The translations under genes and the position numbers were made by a program. Of a stretch of 64,000 nucleotides of DNA, positions 24,373-36,297 are shown one piece after another (the first letter of the stretch is position 1; the number at the start of each line of letters is the position of its first letter). The stretch is from Chaetorhynchus papuensis (taxonomy: Eukaryota > Chordata > Aves > Passeriformes > Rhipiduridae), in NCBI GenBank assembly GCA_013396525.1, contig VWYX01000710.1, positions 186,001-250,000 on the forward strand. Reading direction: 5' to 3'. The notes beneath the pieces are model-generated. The model worked only from the letters and a program-made list of their open reading frames with translations, made no database searches and was not told the origin of the DNA.

Positions 24373-27300
24373 TGCCACACTGCATTTGCGGCCTCCAGCC
24401 CTCGTGCCCCCACTGGAACAGACCATCACTGGCCATCACAGCATGGCCAGCACCAAAAACCCCCCTTTTCCAACCCTCTGCACCACTGTGCTTCCAGGCG
24501 TGTTCCCACTTGGCTTTTGGGACACAGGGCTGTGATCCTGGGAGCTGCAATGGGAAATGGGCAGGGGGTGATGGACTCGGCTGTCTCCTGGTGCAGGGGC
24601 TGTTGAGGAAGAAGAGAAGAGCCTGAAATAATGCTCCCTTCTCCTTTTTTTTCTCCGTCTTACATTCCTATCACATGCCTGGCTGGGACTCCAAGAAGGA
24701 AAAGCTTAAACTCTGAATTAAAATGGTCCTGGATCTTGTTTAATCACCACAGATTTGTTTGCATTTCAGGCAGACCCAGAGCAATTGCTCTGAGTCTGGT
24801 TTGGCCACGCACATCCCCAGGAGTTATTTAATTTTAGTACAGCAGCTTCCTGACGCCACTGGGCTTTTTGCTTATGCCAGCAGATATAATAATATCAGCT
24901 ACTACATCCTCATGCCCAGTGTGTGCGTGCAAGGAAAGGTGAAATAAGATCATTTTGAGCTCACATTTCTCTCCCTCTTTTTATTCCAGAATTGTTAATT
25001 CATCAGCAGTGGATCCGGCCCCTGCGTGGGAAATGGGAGATCTCAGGTTGCTCTACCACAGATTCTCAGGTGACTTCTAAATTTCATTTAATTTGCTGCC
25101 CCAACAACCAGATTTCAACCATCTTCCTTAATTAAGAGGTGAAATGGTGGGAGAAGGACTTGCTGTTATTGTTTGTGGAAGCCCCCAGTGCTGGGCTTTG
25201 CTCTCCGTGTTCCCAGCTCCCGCCCGCGCTGCTCATCAATCATTCCATCAGGAAGGATTTATGGCCGGATGAGCGGAGGGGCGAGGCAGGACTGCAAAGC
25301 CAAGGGCGCTCTCCTCCGCAGGCTTCCTCCTCTGCCCTTGAGCGTGTCCCTGCCTGCCTTTGTTTCCCCTCCCGCCTTTTGTGTGCTGGAGCACGACAAT
25401 CACCAGCCACTGCCGGCTGCGATTGCAAGGATCCGCCAATTGCACGGGCACGGATGCACTTCCCCAAAATAGTCACTGCTGCAGGAATTTCCTCCTCCCT
25501 CTCCTCTCCGGTTAATCATCGAGGTCTCCTGTTCATCTGGGCTTTCTTTTGACACAAACAGTCATTTTTCCTGGGTTGCAAATGCCAGGGATAGCCCTGA
25601 TCCCAGCTGAGATCCTGAGGCACAGCTCTAACACATCGACTGAGACATCCTTGATTTGTGCATGGTTCCCTTCCCTACAAGGAGCTTTATCCATACCCCA
25701 CTGCTTTTAAGCCAAGAGAATTATGTTCCTCATTAATTTAAAGTCTGAGCCCTCTAGGTTTAAAAAGATCCTTGAAGAAATACCAACTATTTTCCAATCC
25801 CTTTATTCCTTGTTGTGATAATAAATCTTCCTCCTTTTCCATCAGAGAACAAATAAACAAGGGAGAGTCTCTCTAGAGCCAAAGCCTTAATGGGATCTTA
25901 AAATCAAATCAAGTTTTCCACAAGGTAAGAGAAATATCACTGGCTTCTCCAGGGGACCCTGGGGAGGGGGAGATGGACCCCAGCCCTTTGGATGTCCTCC
26001 CTCCTGTATGGTCCAGCAAAGAGCTTCTGAGTCTATCAAAGCTGAAATAAAATTTAAAACAATTAAATTTGCAAATTAAATGCAGCAGGATAATGGTGCC
26101 ATTTGCCTCATCTTCCTTTAGCTCCAAGCAATCCATCCACAGAAAAACCGGCTGGTGAAAAATACCAAGTGACACAGCAGGACTGGCAGGCATCTCCTTT
26201 GGCCTTTGTTCCCCTTAAAATAGATTGATTCATTTTTTCAGTTTTAGTAAATTTCAGAGTGAGATGCATTCCCAATGAAGGTCTATTAATCCAGGACCTT
26301 GCTATGTAATTTAAATCCTCAGGGCCTGAAGGGTTGGGGAACAAGTTGGGAAGACCTCAGGGCACTTTGGCATTCCTTAAAGCCTTTGGATGTAGTAAGT
26401 GGGCAGGCAGGGATGATGGACGGTGTCTGATTCCCTGTGCCTGGTGTTTAAACCCACATTTGGCCTAAGGCTCAGCAACTCAAAGGTCACGGAGACCAAT
26501 TTATTGCTGCATGGTGCAGGGCCATCGGAGAGTAACTGTCCCTTGGGGAGGACAATAGCGGTGGAGATGGGAGTCAAAGGCAGCTGAATCCACAGTGCCA
26601 AAGGCTGGAAGAGCTTAGGAAAGGCCTGGTGCCATTTGCAGCCTGTGCCTGGCTGGTGTTTTGTTTTGCTGCAGGTGTTTGGTGTCAGCTGCAGCTGCAA
26701 GATCCCCAGTTAAACATCACCTGTACATTGCCCATGAGAGCAGCCCAGGGACTGCAGAGTTCGGACCAGGGCAGGGTGACCGAGGCCTGGGACACCCTCC
26801 CTTCCTGCCTGCAGTCATGCTCTCAGCAAAACACAGCCAAAATGGGGGTGTCCAAACCCCAAAGAGCCAGGTTATGAAAACACAGGGGCCTTTAGTGACT
26901 GCATGGTGGTTTCTCTTGGTGCAGGTACCGCCCCTGCACAGTTAAGCAGCAGGTGACCCAAATAAAACACTCGGGACACAAGCCCAGGAACTCCAACCCA
27001 TGCTTTGATTTAGCAAACTGCTTCAAGCTGGCCCCTGTCTTCAGTCCTTGAGTAAGTTCACTGCTTTCTCTTAAAATTAGGAGTGGCTTAAAGGCTGTGC
27101 TAATTAGCATGGACCTGTGACTGCTGTGCAAAGTACAAACTGAAGGGACTGTGCTTCCAGCAAACCACGGCTCCGTTGGCCTCAGCTGCATGGAATTAAC
27201 ATTACTCTCCTGAGGGAGGGGTAAAATCCTGCCCAAATCAGAACTGCCTAGTTCTGAAATACCAACGTTGTGAGCTTTTCAAGTTCTGTTGTTGGGTGTG

Positions 27301-27560
27301 CTTGCTGCATTTTCTCTTTCTGCTGGACAGCAGGAGTGGACTTCAGCGCAGACAGAGCTCTGTAGGTATGGCTTTGGCTGCCTGCAGCATTTGAACCCTG
27401 TTCTGCTACCTCGCAGCATCTTCTGGGCTCTGCATCTGCTTCCGGAGATGTGGAGGCTGCCGAGCACTCCCAGGATCCGTGGGCATTTTGAAAGCTGTAA
27501 CTCTATAATTAGTAACCGCAGAGCTGTGTAAAGGCCAAGGCTCGGCTCTGGGGCTCCAGG
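24373..27560. other. Intergenic stretch between divergent genes
   Basis: There is no supported exon, RNA or mobile element between the minisatellite and the CpG-rich block at 27.6 kb. The frames on both strands near 25139-25552 have no recognisable content. Some of this DNA may hold regulatory sequence for either divergent neighbour, but I see no motif worth naming. Confidence 0.45.
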
Positions 27561-27599
27561 ATCTCGGTGGGATTGAGCCTCTGGAAATTGCCTTCTGGA

Positions 27600-28280
27600 T
27601 TTTACCCCCCGGCACCGCCCCGGCTGGGCAGGGAGAGCAGCGGGGCCGCGCTGCCCGGGCGGGCGGTACCGAGGGCGGCGCCGGCCATCCCTCGCTTTCC
27701 CCCGCCTTCCCCTTCGTCCCGGCCCCGCAGTCCCGGACTGGGAGGCGCTGGGAGCTGCTGGTGCGGGGGCTGCCGGCGGTAAGGAGCGGGGGTGGCTGCG
27801 GGGAGAAGGCTCCTCTGGACGCGTGGAAAGCACTGGGAGGATCCCTGCAGAAAGCGCCTCGGCAGCGCTGCTGTTCCCCGCTGGGAGCTCCAGCCCTGAG
27901 CTGGTTGAGCATCTCTTCCTGCATGAAGGCGAATATAATCCTTGATCTCCCATGTATTTGTGCTCGATAAACTCGCTGCCTTTGTACCTTCTGCCCACCT
28001 CCCTCGCTGCGGGTACCCGAGCGGGTGTTCTTCCCCGGGAAAGGGAGCACGGAGTCCTCCGAGCAGCGCTCGGGGTCGGTCCCGAGCCCCGGGAGCTGCC
28101 GCTGCCTCGGACAGCGCCTGCTCGGGCACCGACACAAACAGGATACGCTGGGAGCCTTCCGGGGCGGTGCGATGGGCCCGGGCTCCGCGCCGGGGGTGAC
28201 GCGGGGGGAGCGGGAGCGCCGTGCCCGGGGACCTTCCCTGGCTCCCGGGACTGAGCTGCTGCTCGCCTCCACGCGTGGGA
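27600..28280 (+). promoter_or_regulatory. CpG-rich presumptive promoter of methyltransferase gene
   Basis: A GC/CpG-dense block lies 0.5-1.2 kb upstream of the first coding exon of the methyltransferase. It contains a good splice donor, GGCG followed by GTAAGG, with the GT at 27779-27780. That could end a non-coding first exon joining the acceptor just before 28797. Long minus-strand frames here are typical of CpG-rich DNA and are not supported as genes. Transcript data would be decisive. Confidence 0.5.
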
Positions 28281-28814
28281 TGGGGTCAGTGGGGTGAGAG
28301 ACTTGGAGTGGCTCCTGGGAGAGAAGGGCCGAACCCCAGCAGATGGTTCAGAAAGCGCAAGGTGGAGTTGGGATTGTGTTGCTAATACTAAAACACGGAG
28401 TTCCTTAAAACAAAAAAAACCCTGTTCTACTGGTAGTTTTTCAGCTTCGCTGCTCGGTCACCACCAAGTTCACAGATATTCCAGCAATGGTGATTTATTT
28501 GAGAAAACACCCGGGTGGGTGGGGGAAGCAAAGGCGTTAAACGCTCCTTCTGGAGTGTGTAAAAACCTGGAAAGATCTTCCTGTCGGACGCCGCTGATTT
28601 GCTCCTGGGATTAGTTTAGGGCTGTGGGAGGGGTTCTTGGAAAGCAGGTTCACGCTCCCTTGCTGGAGCCTCACGGGCAAAGTCCTCCCCGTGGCCCGGC
28701 GGGGAGCTGAAGGCTGCAGTGCCTGCGGTCACGGGCTAAGGAGGCGGCAGGAGTTTGGTCCTGTGTAACATCCCCGGGCTTTCTGCCTCCTGCCAGGTGC
28801 CAGGTCAGCCAAGC

Positions 28815-31413
28815 ATGGCCACCCAGATGTTCGAGGGCAGAGGGCATGCGGCCGTCTACCAGAAATACAGGTTTGCCCCAGGCAAAGAGTTGCAGCAGAC
28901 CATCCTCTCCTACCTGCAGGAAAAGGTGAGTGGGGTATGGTCAGGCTGTAGGGAAAATCCAAGGAGTATTTAATTGTGGGTGGCAGTGTTTACAAGCTGG
29001 GAGTGTCGCCTTGGTTGGTGCCTCAGGGAAAGTTAAATCAGTAGAGGTCAAGGCCAGGTGGGGGCCAAGAAGAGGCCTTCAACAGGTTCTGCCATGCCAA
29101 GGCTGTTCCTGAGTGGGTGCTGGGGAAGGAAGGGGGTAAAAGCACAGGAATCAGGTGGCTGCCCCCTGAGACACATCCACTCCTCCCTGCAGAAGGTGAT
29201 CCCTGCGGAGCTGGCGGTGGACGTCGGCTGTGGGTCTGGACAAGGCACCCACTTCCTTGGGGAGCACTTCAAGAAGGTGGTGGGGACGGACATCAGCGAA
29301 GCGCAGATCCAGGAGGCCAGAGACACCCCCTGCATGCCCAACATCTCCTACCTGTGAGTGTCAGGAGAGCGTGCTCAGCTGAAGGCAGAATTGGGGTCCT
29401 CACATGGAGATGGTGGTTTGTGAGTATGACTGTTGTAGGAGCCAGCTGGCACCAAAGATTTCATCTGATGGAATTCCTGGTGTGAACAAGCATTATCCTA
29501 GACTTCCAGTAGCCATGGTCTTGCATCCCAAACCATTAAAAAATACTCCCTGACTTCATGTTCTACTCTGTAATTCCCATATCACACGTGGCTTTTCCCC
29601 TTGCTCCCTGCAGCGTGTGCCCTGCAGAGGAGCTGCCATTCCAGGACGCCTCCGTGGACGTCCTGACTTCATTCACGGCCGCGCACTGGTTTGATTTTGC
29701 CAAGTTCATGAGGGAGGCCGAGCGGGTGGTGAAGCCGGGCGGCTGCGTGGCCATCAGCACCTACACAGTGGACATGAGCCTGCGCTACGGAGACTGCTCC
29801 GAAAAACTCACCAAAATCTTCAGGGAGGTGAGCTGGAAAAACCTCAGCGTGGGGGAAATGTGCAGCACTTGGATGCAGAGGGGAAAGCAATGGGACTGGG
29901 GGGGTATGGCAAAAGGAATCCTAATGCAGGATGGGGCAGAGGGATGGGTCAATGCAGGGATAAGGCTGAGGCAGGATTTAGAGGCTCCCACCAAGGGCTG
30001 GCTGGATCATGAGGAGAGGGACATGAGGATTGATAGGGCAGACTCTGGTGGGGTGGAAAGGATGCCAGAGCAGATTTGGGGACTGGGATTGTCCAAGAGG
30101 CTTTTCCCGTTGCCCTGATCACAGTGAAAAGAATGGGAAGTAGAAACTGTTGGAGAGAGGTCCTTTTTTTAGTAATCTTTTGTGACAAAGGGTGTTTTAA
30201 CAATTGGATAAAAGGAGACTGTCCACTATGAGTAAGAGCTGCGCAGGGAGGACAGGACCCTTATTTCTATAAGAGGATCCTTATTTGATCCATTGCAAGA
30301 TGTTGGTGTATTTTAATGCAACAAGTTGTTTTTAAAAAAAGGACACATATGAACAGATCAGATGTAGGCCCAAACCTGAGTTACGTGGCAATTGAAAACT
30401 TCACGTGGTTTTGTGTTTGTTTTTAATACACTCTCTTTACAGTGCTGGGACACGATTTTAAAATACGCACATAATAGACTAAAATATGTCTTGGAAGACT
30501 ACAAAGAGATCTTTGAGGCCCTGCCATTCCCCGACAAGAAGAGGTGAGCAGACCCACCTCTGGTGGTGCCAGGTACTTTGTTCACCACCATGCCAACCTG
30601 TTGTCTGTGCTCCCCCGCCTCTGAGATTCAACTTGCTCCTTTCTTCCCCGTGTCTCTTGTAGAATCACTGACATCTATGACCAAATTCCCATGACTGTTG
30701 AGGGTGTGGTTGGTTACATGGAGTCTGCCTCCCCATATCAAACCTTTATGAAGAACGACCCTAAAGCTGCAACATCCCTCCTCCAAGAGACTGAAAAGAG
30801 GTGAGGAAACTGCTTGGGAAAACAAGCAGGATGTAGAGGACCTGTCCTATACAGTGCATGCAGAGGGAGGTTGTGCAGGCCCCTTCAAAGCTACAAGTGA
30901 GTGTGCAGGGATGTGCTCCCTCCTTTCCCCCAGAGGTGGATACTTGTCAGGGGTCAAAGAGTAGATCCTTAAATTTTAAGTCTGTGTAGCTGTAGGATGT
31001 GCTTGCACTGATGTATCCAGGAAACCTCTGAAATGAGACTATCTTAAGTTTCTTTCCCTTGCTTTCAGCTAGCAAAGGGCATGAAAAATATTGGTGGTTG
31101 CATCTTCACCCATCTGTTTCAGCCCAAACAAGGGGCTTCTGGGAAGGGGAGGCATCCAGCTCACTTATTCGCTGACCAGAACAACCCTTGTGCAGCAGCT
31201 GGAAGCATTTGCCATCCCCACCTCTGTGCTGTGGGTGCAAGAGACCTGTCTCTGGTTGTGGGTGTTGCCCAGGTGGGAGCTGTCCGGGCAGGGTGAGACC
31301 CTTCCTCTGCTTCTCCTTTCAGGATGCTGGAGACAATGGGAGTTTCTTCTCGTGAGACCCCAGTGGAGTTCTGGGTGAGGCACGTCTGTGTGCTGGGGTG
31401 CAAGGGGCGCTGA
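28815..31413 (+). CDS. Class I SAM-dependent methyltransferase, TMT1-like, complete
   Basis: Coding exons are 28815-28925, 29193-29353, 29614-29827, 30443-30543, 30663-30800 and 31323-31413, with GT-AG borders and consistent phases, giving 271 residues. It resembles the vertebrate proteins called 'putative methyltransferase DDB_G0268948' and, more distantly, yeast trans-aconitate methyltransferase TMT1. The Rossmann-type SAM-binding motif I is VDVGCGSGQG at residues 46-55. The acidic residue after strand 2 is D70 (GTDIS). The family signature AHWFDF is at 114-119 and KPGG at 131-134. No signal peptide or membrane segment is seen, so it is probably cytosolic. The substrate is unknown; a small carboxylic acid is possible from the TMT1 link but is inference. 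The start is in a short exon whose acceptor ends at 28796. An upstream non-coding exon is likely. It is transcribed toward the interferon gene. Confidence 0.93.
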
Positions 31414-34400
31414 GACAGCAAAGCCTTCTGATCTGGTGCTATGATGGAGGGAGAAGGTGGGCTGTCTCCTAAAACCCTGCTTGTAACCACTCTTACTCCT
31501 TGGGAAGATTGGTGCTGATTGTGGTGATTGAAATTTTGGTCTCCTGTGGAAAGCAGATGGGGTTTTATGCCCCTTAGGTTCCTGTCCACCTTTGTCCTGC
31601 AGTCTGCCCAGTGCTGCTCCCTCTGCACTGGAAGGGTCCTGTTTTGGACTGCTGGTTTGATAACGTGGGGAAGAGAATCACAGCTGAGAAACTCACTGCA
31701 TTTCTTACACAATTAGTAACAATTAAAAATCAAGCTGAGAAAATGTTGCCTGTGGTTCCTGTTGTACAAAGAGGCTGTGGAGCCTTCTTCCCACTGGGGT
31801 GGGAAGAACTGTGCTACATTGACACTGAGTGTCCTGATGCCCTCAGTGCCCTTCTGCTCAGTGGGGAAGGTGGGTTTTGGGTAGGAAGGGCCATTGACCC
31901 CTTTCCCTGCCCAGGCTGAGCAAGGACCTGTGCGCTGTCTTTGAAGGCTGCCCTGGCAAGGGGCTGTTCTCACCCACAATGTGCCCCCATCCCTGGTGCC
32001 TGCTGGCTGGTGCAGGTCTATCAGCACCTTACCTGCCCCAGGATTGCCTCTGCCCTAGTGAGGCCCCTCAGCACAGCTCAGGAGCCTTTATGGGGTCACT
32101 GCTGAAGAGAGAGCAGGCTTGTGCCCCTATCACCCAGCCATGCTGCAAAGGGAAGATTAGAGGCTGCGTTTCGGGGAGGAGCGAGGGGAGACAAGAGGGC
32201 TCAAAGCTGGGCACACCCTGGCATGGGTCACCTCCTGTTTGCTTTCTAGATATTTCAAGTCCAGGCCCAGCCTTTGCATGGATCTTTCCCTTTCCTGTAA
32301 TTCCTGTCTTTGGCAAGAAAGCTTCCCTGGCACCGTGGGACGGGCTGTGCCCTCGCTCTGCTCTACATCAGTGCATTATTAAGAAAGGCAACGTGCCGCC
32401 TCTGCTCCCTGCCCAAGAGAGTGCACTGGAGGGGGCTGAGGGGGGCTGGAGATACTTCTGCTGAGATCGTGGGCTCTCAGGGTCCTGACTGAGCTCCCCT
32501 CAGCTTGCCCAGAGTGGGGAGCAAAGGCTGTGCCCCTACTTTGTCCCCCAGGAGGGTGATGGGGTCTCGGGAGGACAGCTGTGGTGTGGGAAGCCCATCA
32601 TGGCTGGGAGGCTGGTCTCGGTGTCCACGGCTGGAGCAGCAATACTGGATCAGGCCCTGCTGTCACTGGCTGAGGGGCTGCTCCAGGTGCAGGTTGGGTT
32701 TGGGCCAGCAGCAGCCATCAGGCCTTCCTTGCTGGCTGAGCATGAGGGGTCTCTCCTGCCCGGGCCGGCACTGGGTGACACCGCTACTGCGGTGCCGAGG
32801 GCCTGTCTGGCTGCCTGGGCCGGGGAAGCCCCAGCCCTGCTGGCAGGGCTCGTCCCTGGGACGTGCATCCCCGCAGCCATTCCAGGGCAGGGAGGAGTCC
32901 CCCAGGAGGCGACATCCCGTGTCCCTACGGTACTGGCACAAAGGCTTTGGGGGAAAAGTGTTTGGGTTTTTTCCTCACTTTACATTTAAAACAAGTCTGA
33001 ATCTGCTCGCTAATTACGTCTGCAATTTAAATTAAAAGCCCTTCCCTCCCGGCACGGGCATGGTGCAGCGGGTGCCCGGCCATGACGTAACACCAGGGAT
33101 TGCATCACCACCGTGCACGGTGTTGCAGCGGAGCCCTGGCGGTGGCTGCTGCGGCTCATGCGTGCCGGGAGGTGCTGAAGGGTGCTGGGGGATGGAGTGG
33201 GGCTGGGGGACCTTGGTGGCACCAACACCCTGGGCTGGTAGGGACAGGTCCAGTGCTCGCTGATGAGCAGAGCCCTCCTGATGTCCCCTGTCCCAGCACC
33301 ATCGGGCCATGGGCAGGACTCCCACACATCACCTGGAGGTTTTATTTTTAAAGCTGGCTGTTTTGGGGCACACTTTCTGTTCTTTCTCTCCTCTTTACCC
33401 AGACTAGTCAGTTTAGCAGGAGTCACTTCCTCCCAGACGAGCGCACTGGGGTCAGGGGCCATCTGGGCTCATCCTTACCCACCCCAGTGGCTTGGCTTGT
33501 GGCAAACGGCTTTCCCACGCTTGTGCCACGCAGGAGCCGATGAGTCACCACAGAGCGATTGCCTCACCCAGTGATGATGCCAGCCCCATCCATAGTCAGG
33601 TTTCGCTTTTGTTCTTGCACTTGGAAATCCCACGCACCTGGAATTTCTTGCTCCAAGCAAGCTCGAGTGGCTCCAGCCTTCAGGCTGGGTGAACCTGGGG
33701 AAGGGGCTCCATCATCACTATCTGAGCTGCTCTCCTGGCACAGCACCATTGGCAGCTGGGACTGGAACGATGACTGTGGGTCCCCAGTGCCCTGCAGACT
33801 CTGTTGGGCACGGTGGTAAGTCCCCAGCCTGTGCTGGCTTTGGGAACTCTCCGCTGCCAGGGCAGGAGCTGGCACTGGCACGGTTTGGAGGAGCTGTGGC
33901 GAACGCAGCCGTGCTTTGCTGGCTGGGCTATGGTGGAGCGTGACGTTGCTGTGCAAGGCGTGTGCCAAAGCCTGGGATGGCAAGACCCCATTCCGCTAGG
34001 AAAAAGCCCTCGCTGCTGCTCGGCCCAGCACCTGGGGGCTATGGCTGAGGGTGGCACAAACACCTGAGCAAGGCCCCCAGGAGAGATCCTCATCCCTCCA
34101 TCCCAGCCGCCATGAGTGCTGGGGGCTGCGCTCATAGCCCGGCTTCGCCCCGCAGCTTTCGCTTTTCTTTGGTGCCTCTGAATTTCCTTTTGCATGTGTG
34201 AAGAGATGAGGTTTCGCTTTACTTCTCCAAACAGAAATGGCACCTGGGAGAGAAAAGCCACAGTGATGGGAAACAGGAGCCAAAGCTGTCCCACGAGGAT
34301 GTGATGCTGCTCTGTGACCCGACGGGTGACCCGAAAGTGTCTTGGCAGGGATCGGGGGTGTGGGACAGTGGTTGGTGGTGGATCACCCTTCTTGCACTGG

Positions 34401-34553
34401 GGGCCACATTTATTTTACAGCTGTTGGGACTTTCTGCTAAAGTGCCCTCTATTCCAGCTGAGCTGTGCCTGTTGGGGTGACAGAAGTGGAGTAATTTATG
34501 CTGGTTTGGACTTGTATTTCACAGCTATATTGATCATGAACTTTGTTGTGTTG
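31414..34553 (+). other. 3' flank of methyltransferase gene, no coding gene seen
   Basis: About 3 kb of moderately GC-rich sequence separates the methyltransferase stop from the AATAAA at 34554. Several frames of 130-200 codons exist on both strands (for example 32505-33035 plus and 33680-34294 minus). None shows a recognisable domain or a consistent exon series. Part or all of this may be 3' UTR. Confidence 0.45.
31722..31727 (+). terminator. Candidate polyadenylation signal (ATTAAA) of methyltransferase
   Basis: ATTAAA lies 309 bases beyond the methyltransferase stop in an A/T-rich patch, followed by T/G-rich sequence. It is the closest plausible signal. A stronger AATAAA at 34554 is an alternative. 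Confidence 0.4.
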
Positions 34554-34559
34554 AATAAA
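34554..34559 (+). terminator. Canonical AATAAA polyadenylation signal
   Basis: AATAAA lies in TGTTGAATAAAAGTTAATC, followed about 15 bases later by TGTGGGTTTCT, a GT-rich downstream element. This is a textbook poly(A) site on the plus strand. No coding exon lies nearby. It may serve a long 3' UTR isoform of the methyltransferase or an unannotated transcript. Confidence 0.55.
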
Positions 34560-34992
34560 AGTTAATCTTCTGTGGGTTTCTTTAATGGGAGGGAAAAGAA
34601 AGACAGAGCCATTGTCCTGTTCACCAAGAGGGCAGACAAGGGACCCTAGCCCACCCCAGGCTCAGGCTTTTAATTACTAACCTCACCTAACCTGCTGCTG
34701 TGAGGGAGGCTGGCGTGGGTGCCTGGGTGGCAGCCTGGTCCAGTGGTCACATCCATGACTGGTAAACCTGTGCCCACCACACTCTGGGGCTTTAGCACCA
34801 CATTTTGCTGTCCTGGCTCTTCTCCAAGCCATGTCTGCATCCAGTTTGGACAAATTGGAATGAGCCACTGTCCAAGTCATGTTGCCCCCTGCCATTTTTC
34901 ATCTCCACCGTGGTTTTCCAGGAAAGACCTGAGCCCTCTGGGATGCTGCTGGAGCAGGGAAGGGCTCAGGAAGGGCTGGATGGACCCTGTGA

Positions 34993-35795
34993 GTCAACAG
35001 CTGGTCCTGCTCGACCTCTTCATTAATGATCTGCATGATGAGGCACAGGGGACCCTCGCTGTACCAAGTTCAGTGGTGACGCCAAACTGGGAGAAGTGAA
35101 TGACCCAGCAGGGGATGGTGCTGCTGTCCACAGGGACCTCAACAAGCTGGAAGAATGAGCTGATGGGAACCTCTGAAGCTCAGCAAGGGAAAGGGCAAAG
35201 TCCTGCACTGGAGGAGGAACGGGCCCACGCACCAGGACATGCTGGGGTTGCCCAGAGAGAAACAAGCGCGGCAGAAAAGGACCTGGGGATTCTGGTGGGC
35301 ACCAGGTTGAACATGAGCCAGGAAAGTGTCCTTGTGGGAAAGAAGGTGAATGGTATCCAGGGCTGCACTGGGAGGAGCGTTTCCAGAAGGCTGAGGAAGG
35401 TGCTTCCTCCTCTCTCCTCAGCACTGGTGAGGCCACCCCTGAAGTGCAGGGTCCAGTTTTGGGCTCCTCAGTGGGAGAGAGACATGGCAGGGACTGGAGG
35501 GAGTCCAATCAAGGTCATGAAGATGATGGACAGGAACATCTCTCCTATGAAGAAAGGCGGAGAGAGGTGGCTTGGGAGCTCTTGGTGGTGCTTAATGACA
35601 GCACAGCACAAGCTGAACCAGGGAAAGTCCATCTGAACACAAGAAAAACAGAGAGGTCATGAAGTGTCCACTCCATCCTTGGAGATACTCAAAACTGGTC
35701 ACCATCCTGGGCAATCCGTGCCAGCTGATCCTGCCAGAGCAAGGGCTGGATTGGATGATGTCAAGAGGTCCCAGCCCACCTCCATGACCACATCC
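34993..35795 (+). mobile_element. CR1 LINE, about 800 bp with ORF2 C-terminal relic
   Basis: The longest CR1 copy in the window. It starts within the 3' part of ORF2 and runs to the 3' end (GGATTGGATGATGTCAAGAGG). Translation of the frame at 35100-35636 shows the decayed C-terminal end of the CR1 reverse-transcriptase protein, with pieces such as KDLGILVGTRLNMSQ and VQFWAPQWERDM. The copy is 5'-truncated, frameshifted and inactive. It lies about 400 bases upstream of the interferon control region. Confidence 0.92.
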
Positions 35796-36204
35796 ATGTC
35801 ACTCTGCTCACCCACAGGTGTACCTTTACACATGCTTGCACGAGAACTTTTCTCCTTTTCTTGGACTCAGACATAAAGCTCATGCCTGCAGCCTGGACTG
35901 TGCAGTGCCCCCTCCCCACCATGGCCTTTCCTGCAGGGAAACTGAGGCATGAACTCCTGCTGCTGCTCAGGAGGCACCAAAGCGCTCCTGTCCCCCGCTG
36001 AACCTGCTGTCCCCAGATGTCTCCCGCAGCTTTCAGCGTGGGGTGGGGCTGGGTCATGCTGGTGTCCCCCCACTTGCCAGCCACTGAGCCCGGCAGCAGT
36101 GTCCCCCCCCAGCCCCCTCGCAGGGTGTGTGTGCTGGAGGCAGCCCAAGCATCCCCTGGCATCCCGGGCTGAGGAGGAGCAGGCAGCAGGGCAGGTAACA
36201 GAGC

Positions 36205-36232
36205 GGAGATTCCCTCCACCACTTTCACTTTC
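36205..36232 (+). promoter_or_regulatory. IFNL: NF-kB and IRF composite site of interferon lambda promoter
   Basis: GGAGATTCCC at 36205-36214 is GGGAATCTCC on the other strand, which fits the kB consensus GGGRNWYYCC. Six bases further, ACTTTCACTTTC at 36221-36232 is GAAAGTGAAAGT on the other strand, a strong IRF/ISRE-type element. Adjacent kB and IRF sites are the known virus-response arrangement of type I and type III interferon genes. They lie about 300 bases before the start codon and about 60 bases before a TATA-like sequence. Function is inferred from motif match and position. Confidence 0.75.
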
Positions 36233-36289
36233 TTGTTTCCAGCTCTACCAGCGCTGGATTTTCCAATGAATATGAAAGCACCAGTCAGG

Positions 36290-36297
36290 AATAAAAA
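36290..36297 (+). promoter_or_regulatory. IFNL: TATA-like element of interferon lambda
   Basis: AATAAAAA within GGAATAAAAAGCTGG lies about 60 bases downstream of the IRF-type element and 236 bases before the start codon. It would put transcription initiation near 36320 and give a 5' UTR of roughly 210 bases. It is a weak match to TATAAA, so the exact start site is uncertain. Confidence 0.4.

Noticed and set aside
24005..24550. 181-codon minus-strand repetitive frame
   Set aside because: It is a translation of the minisatellite, with no gene structure or known similarity.
23692..24606. 304-codon plus-strand open frame
   Set aside because: It runs through the N gap and the minisatellite, is antisense to melanoregulin exon 1, and its protein is low-complexity Ser/Pro/His repeat.
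27406..28272. 288-codon minus-strand frame in CpG-rich DNA
   Set aside because: Long antisense frames are expected in CpG islands. No domain is recognisable and the region is better explained as the methyltransferase promoter.
32505..33035. 176-codon frame between methyltransferase and interferon
   Set aside because: No recognisable domain. GC-rich sequence gives long frames in several registers. It is more likely UTR or intergenic DNA.
35100..35636. 178-codon plus-strand open frame
   Set aside because: It lies wholly in a CR1 element, and its translation is a decayed CR1 ORF2 C-terminus, not a host gene.
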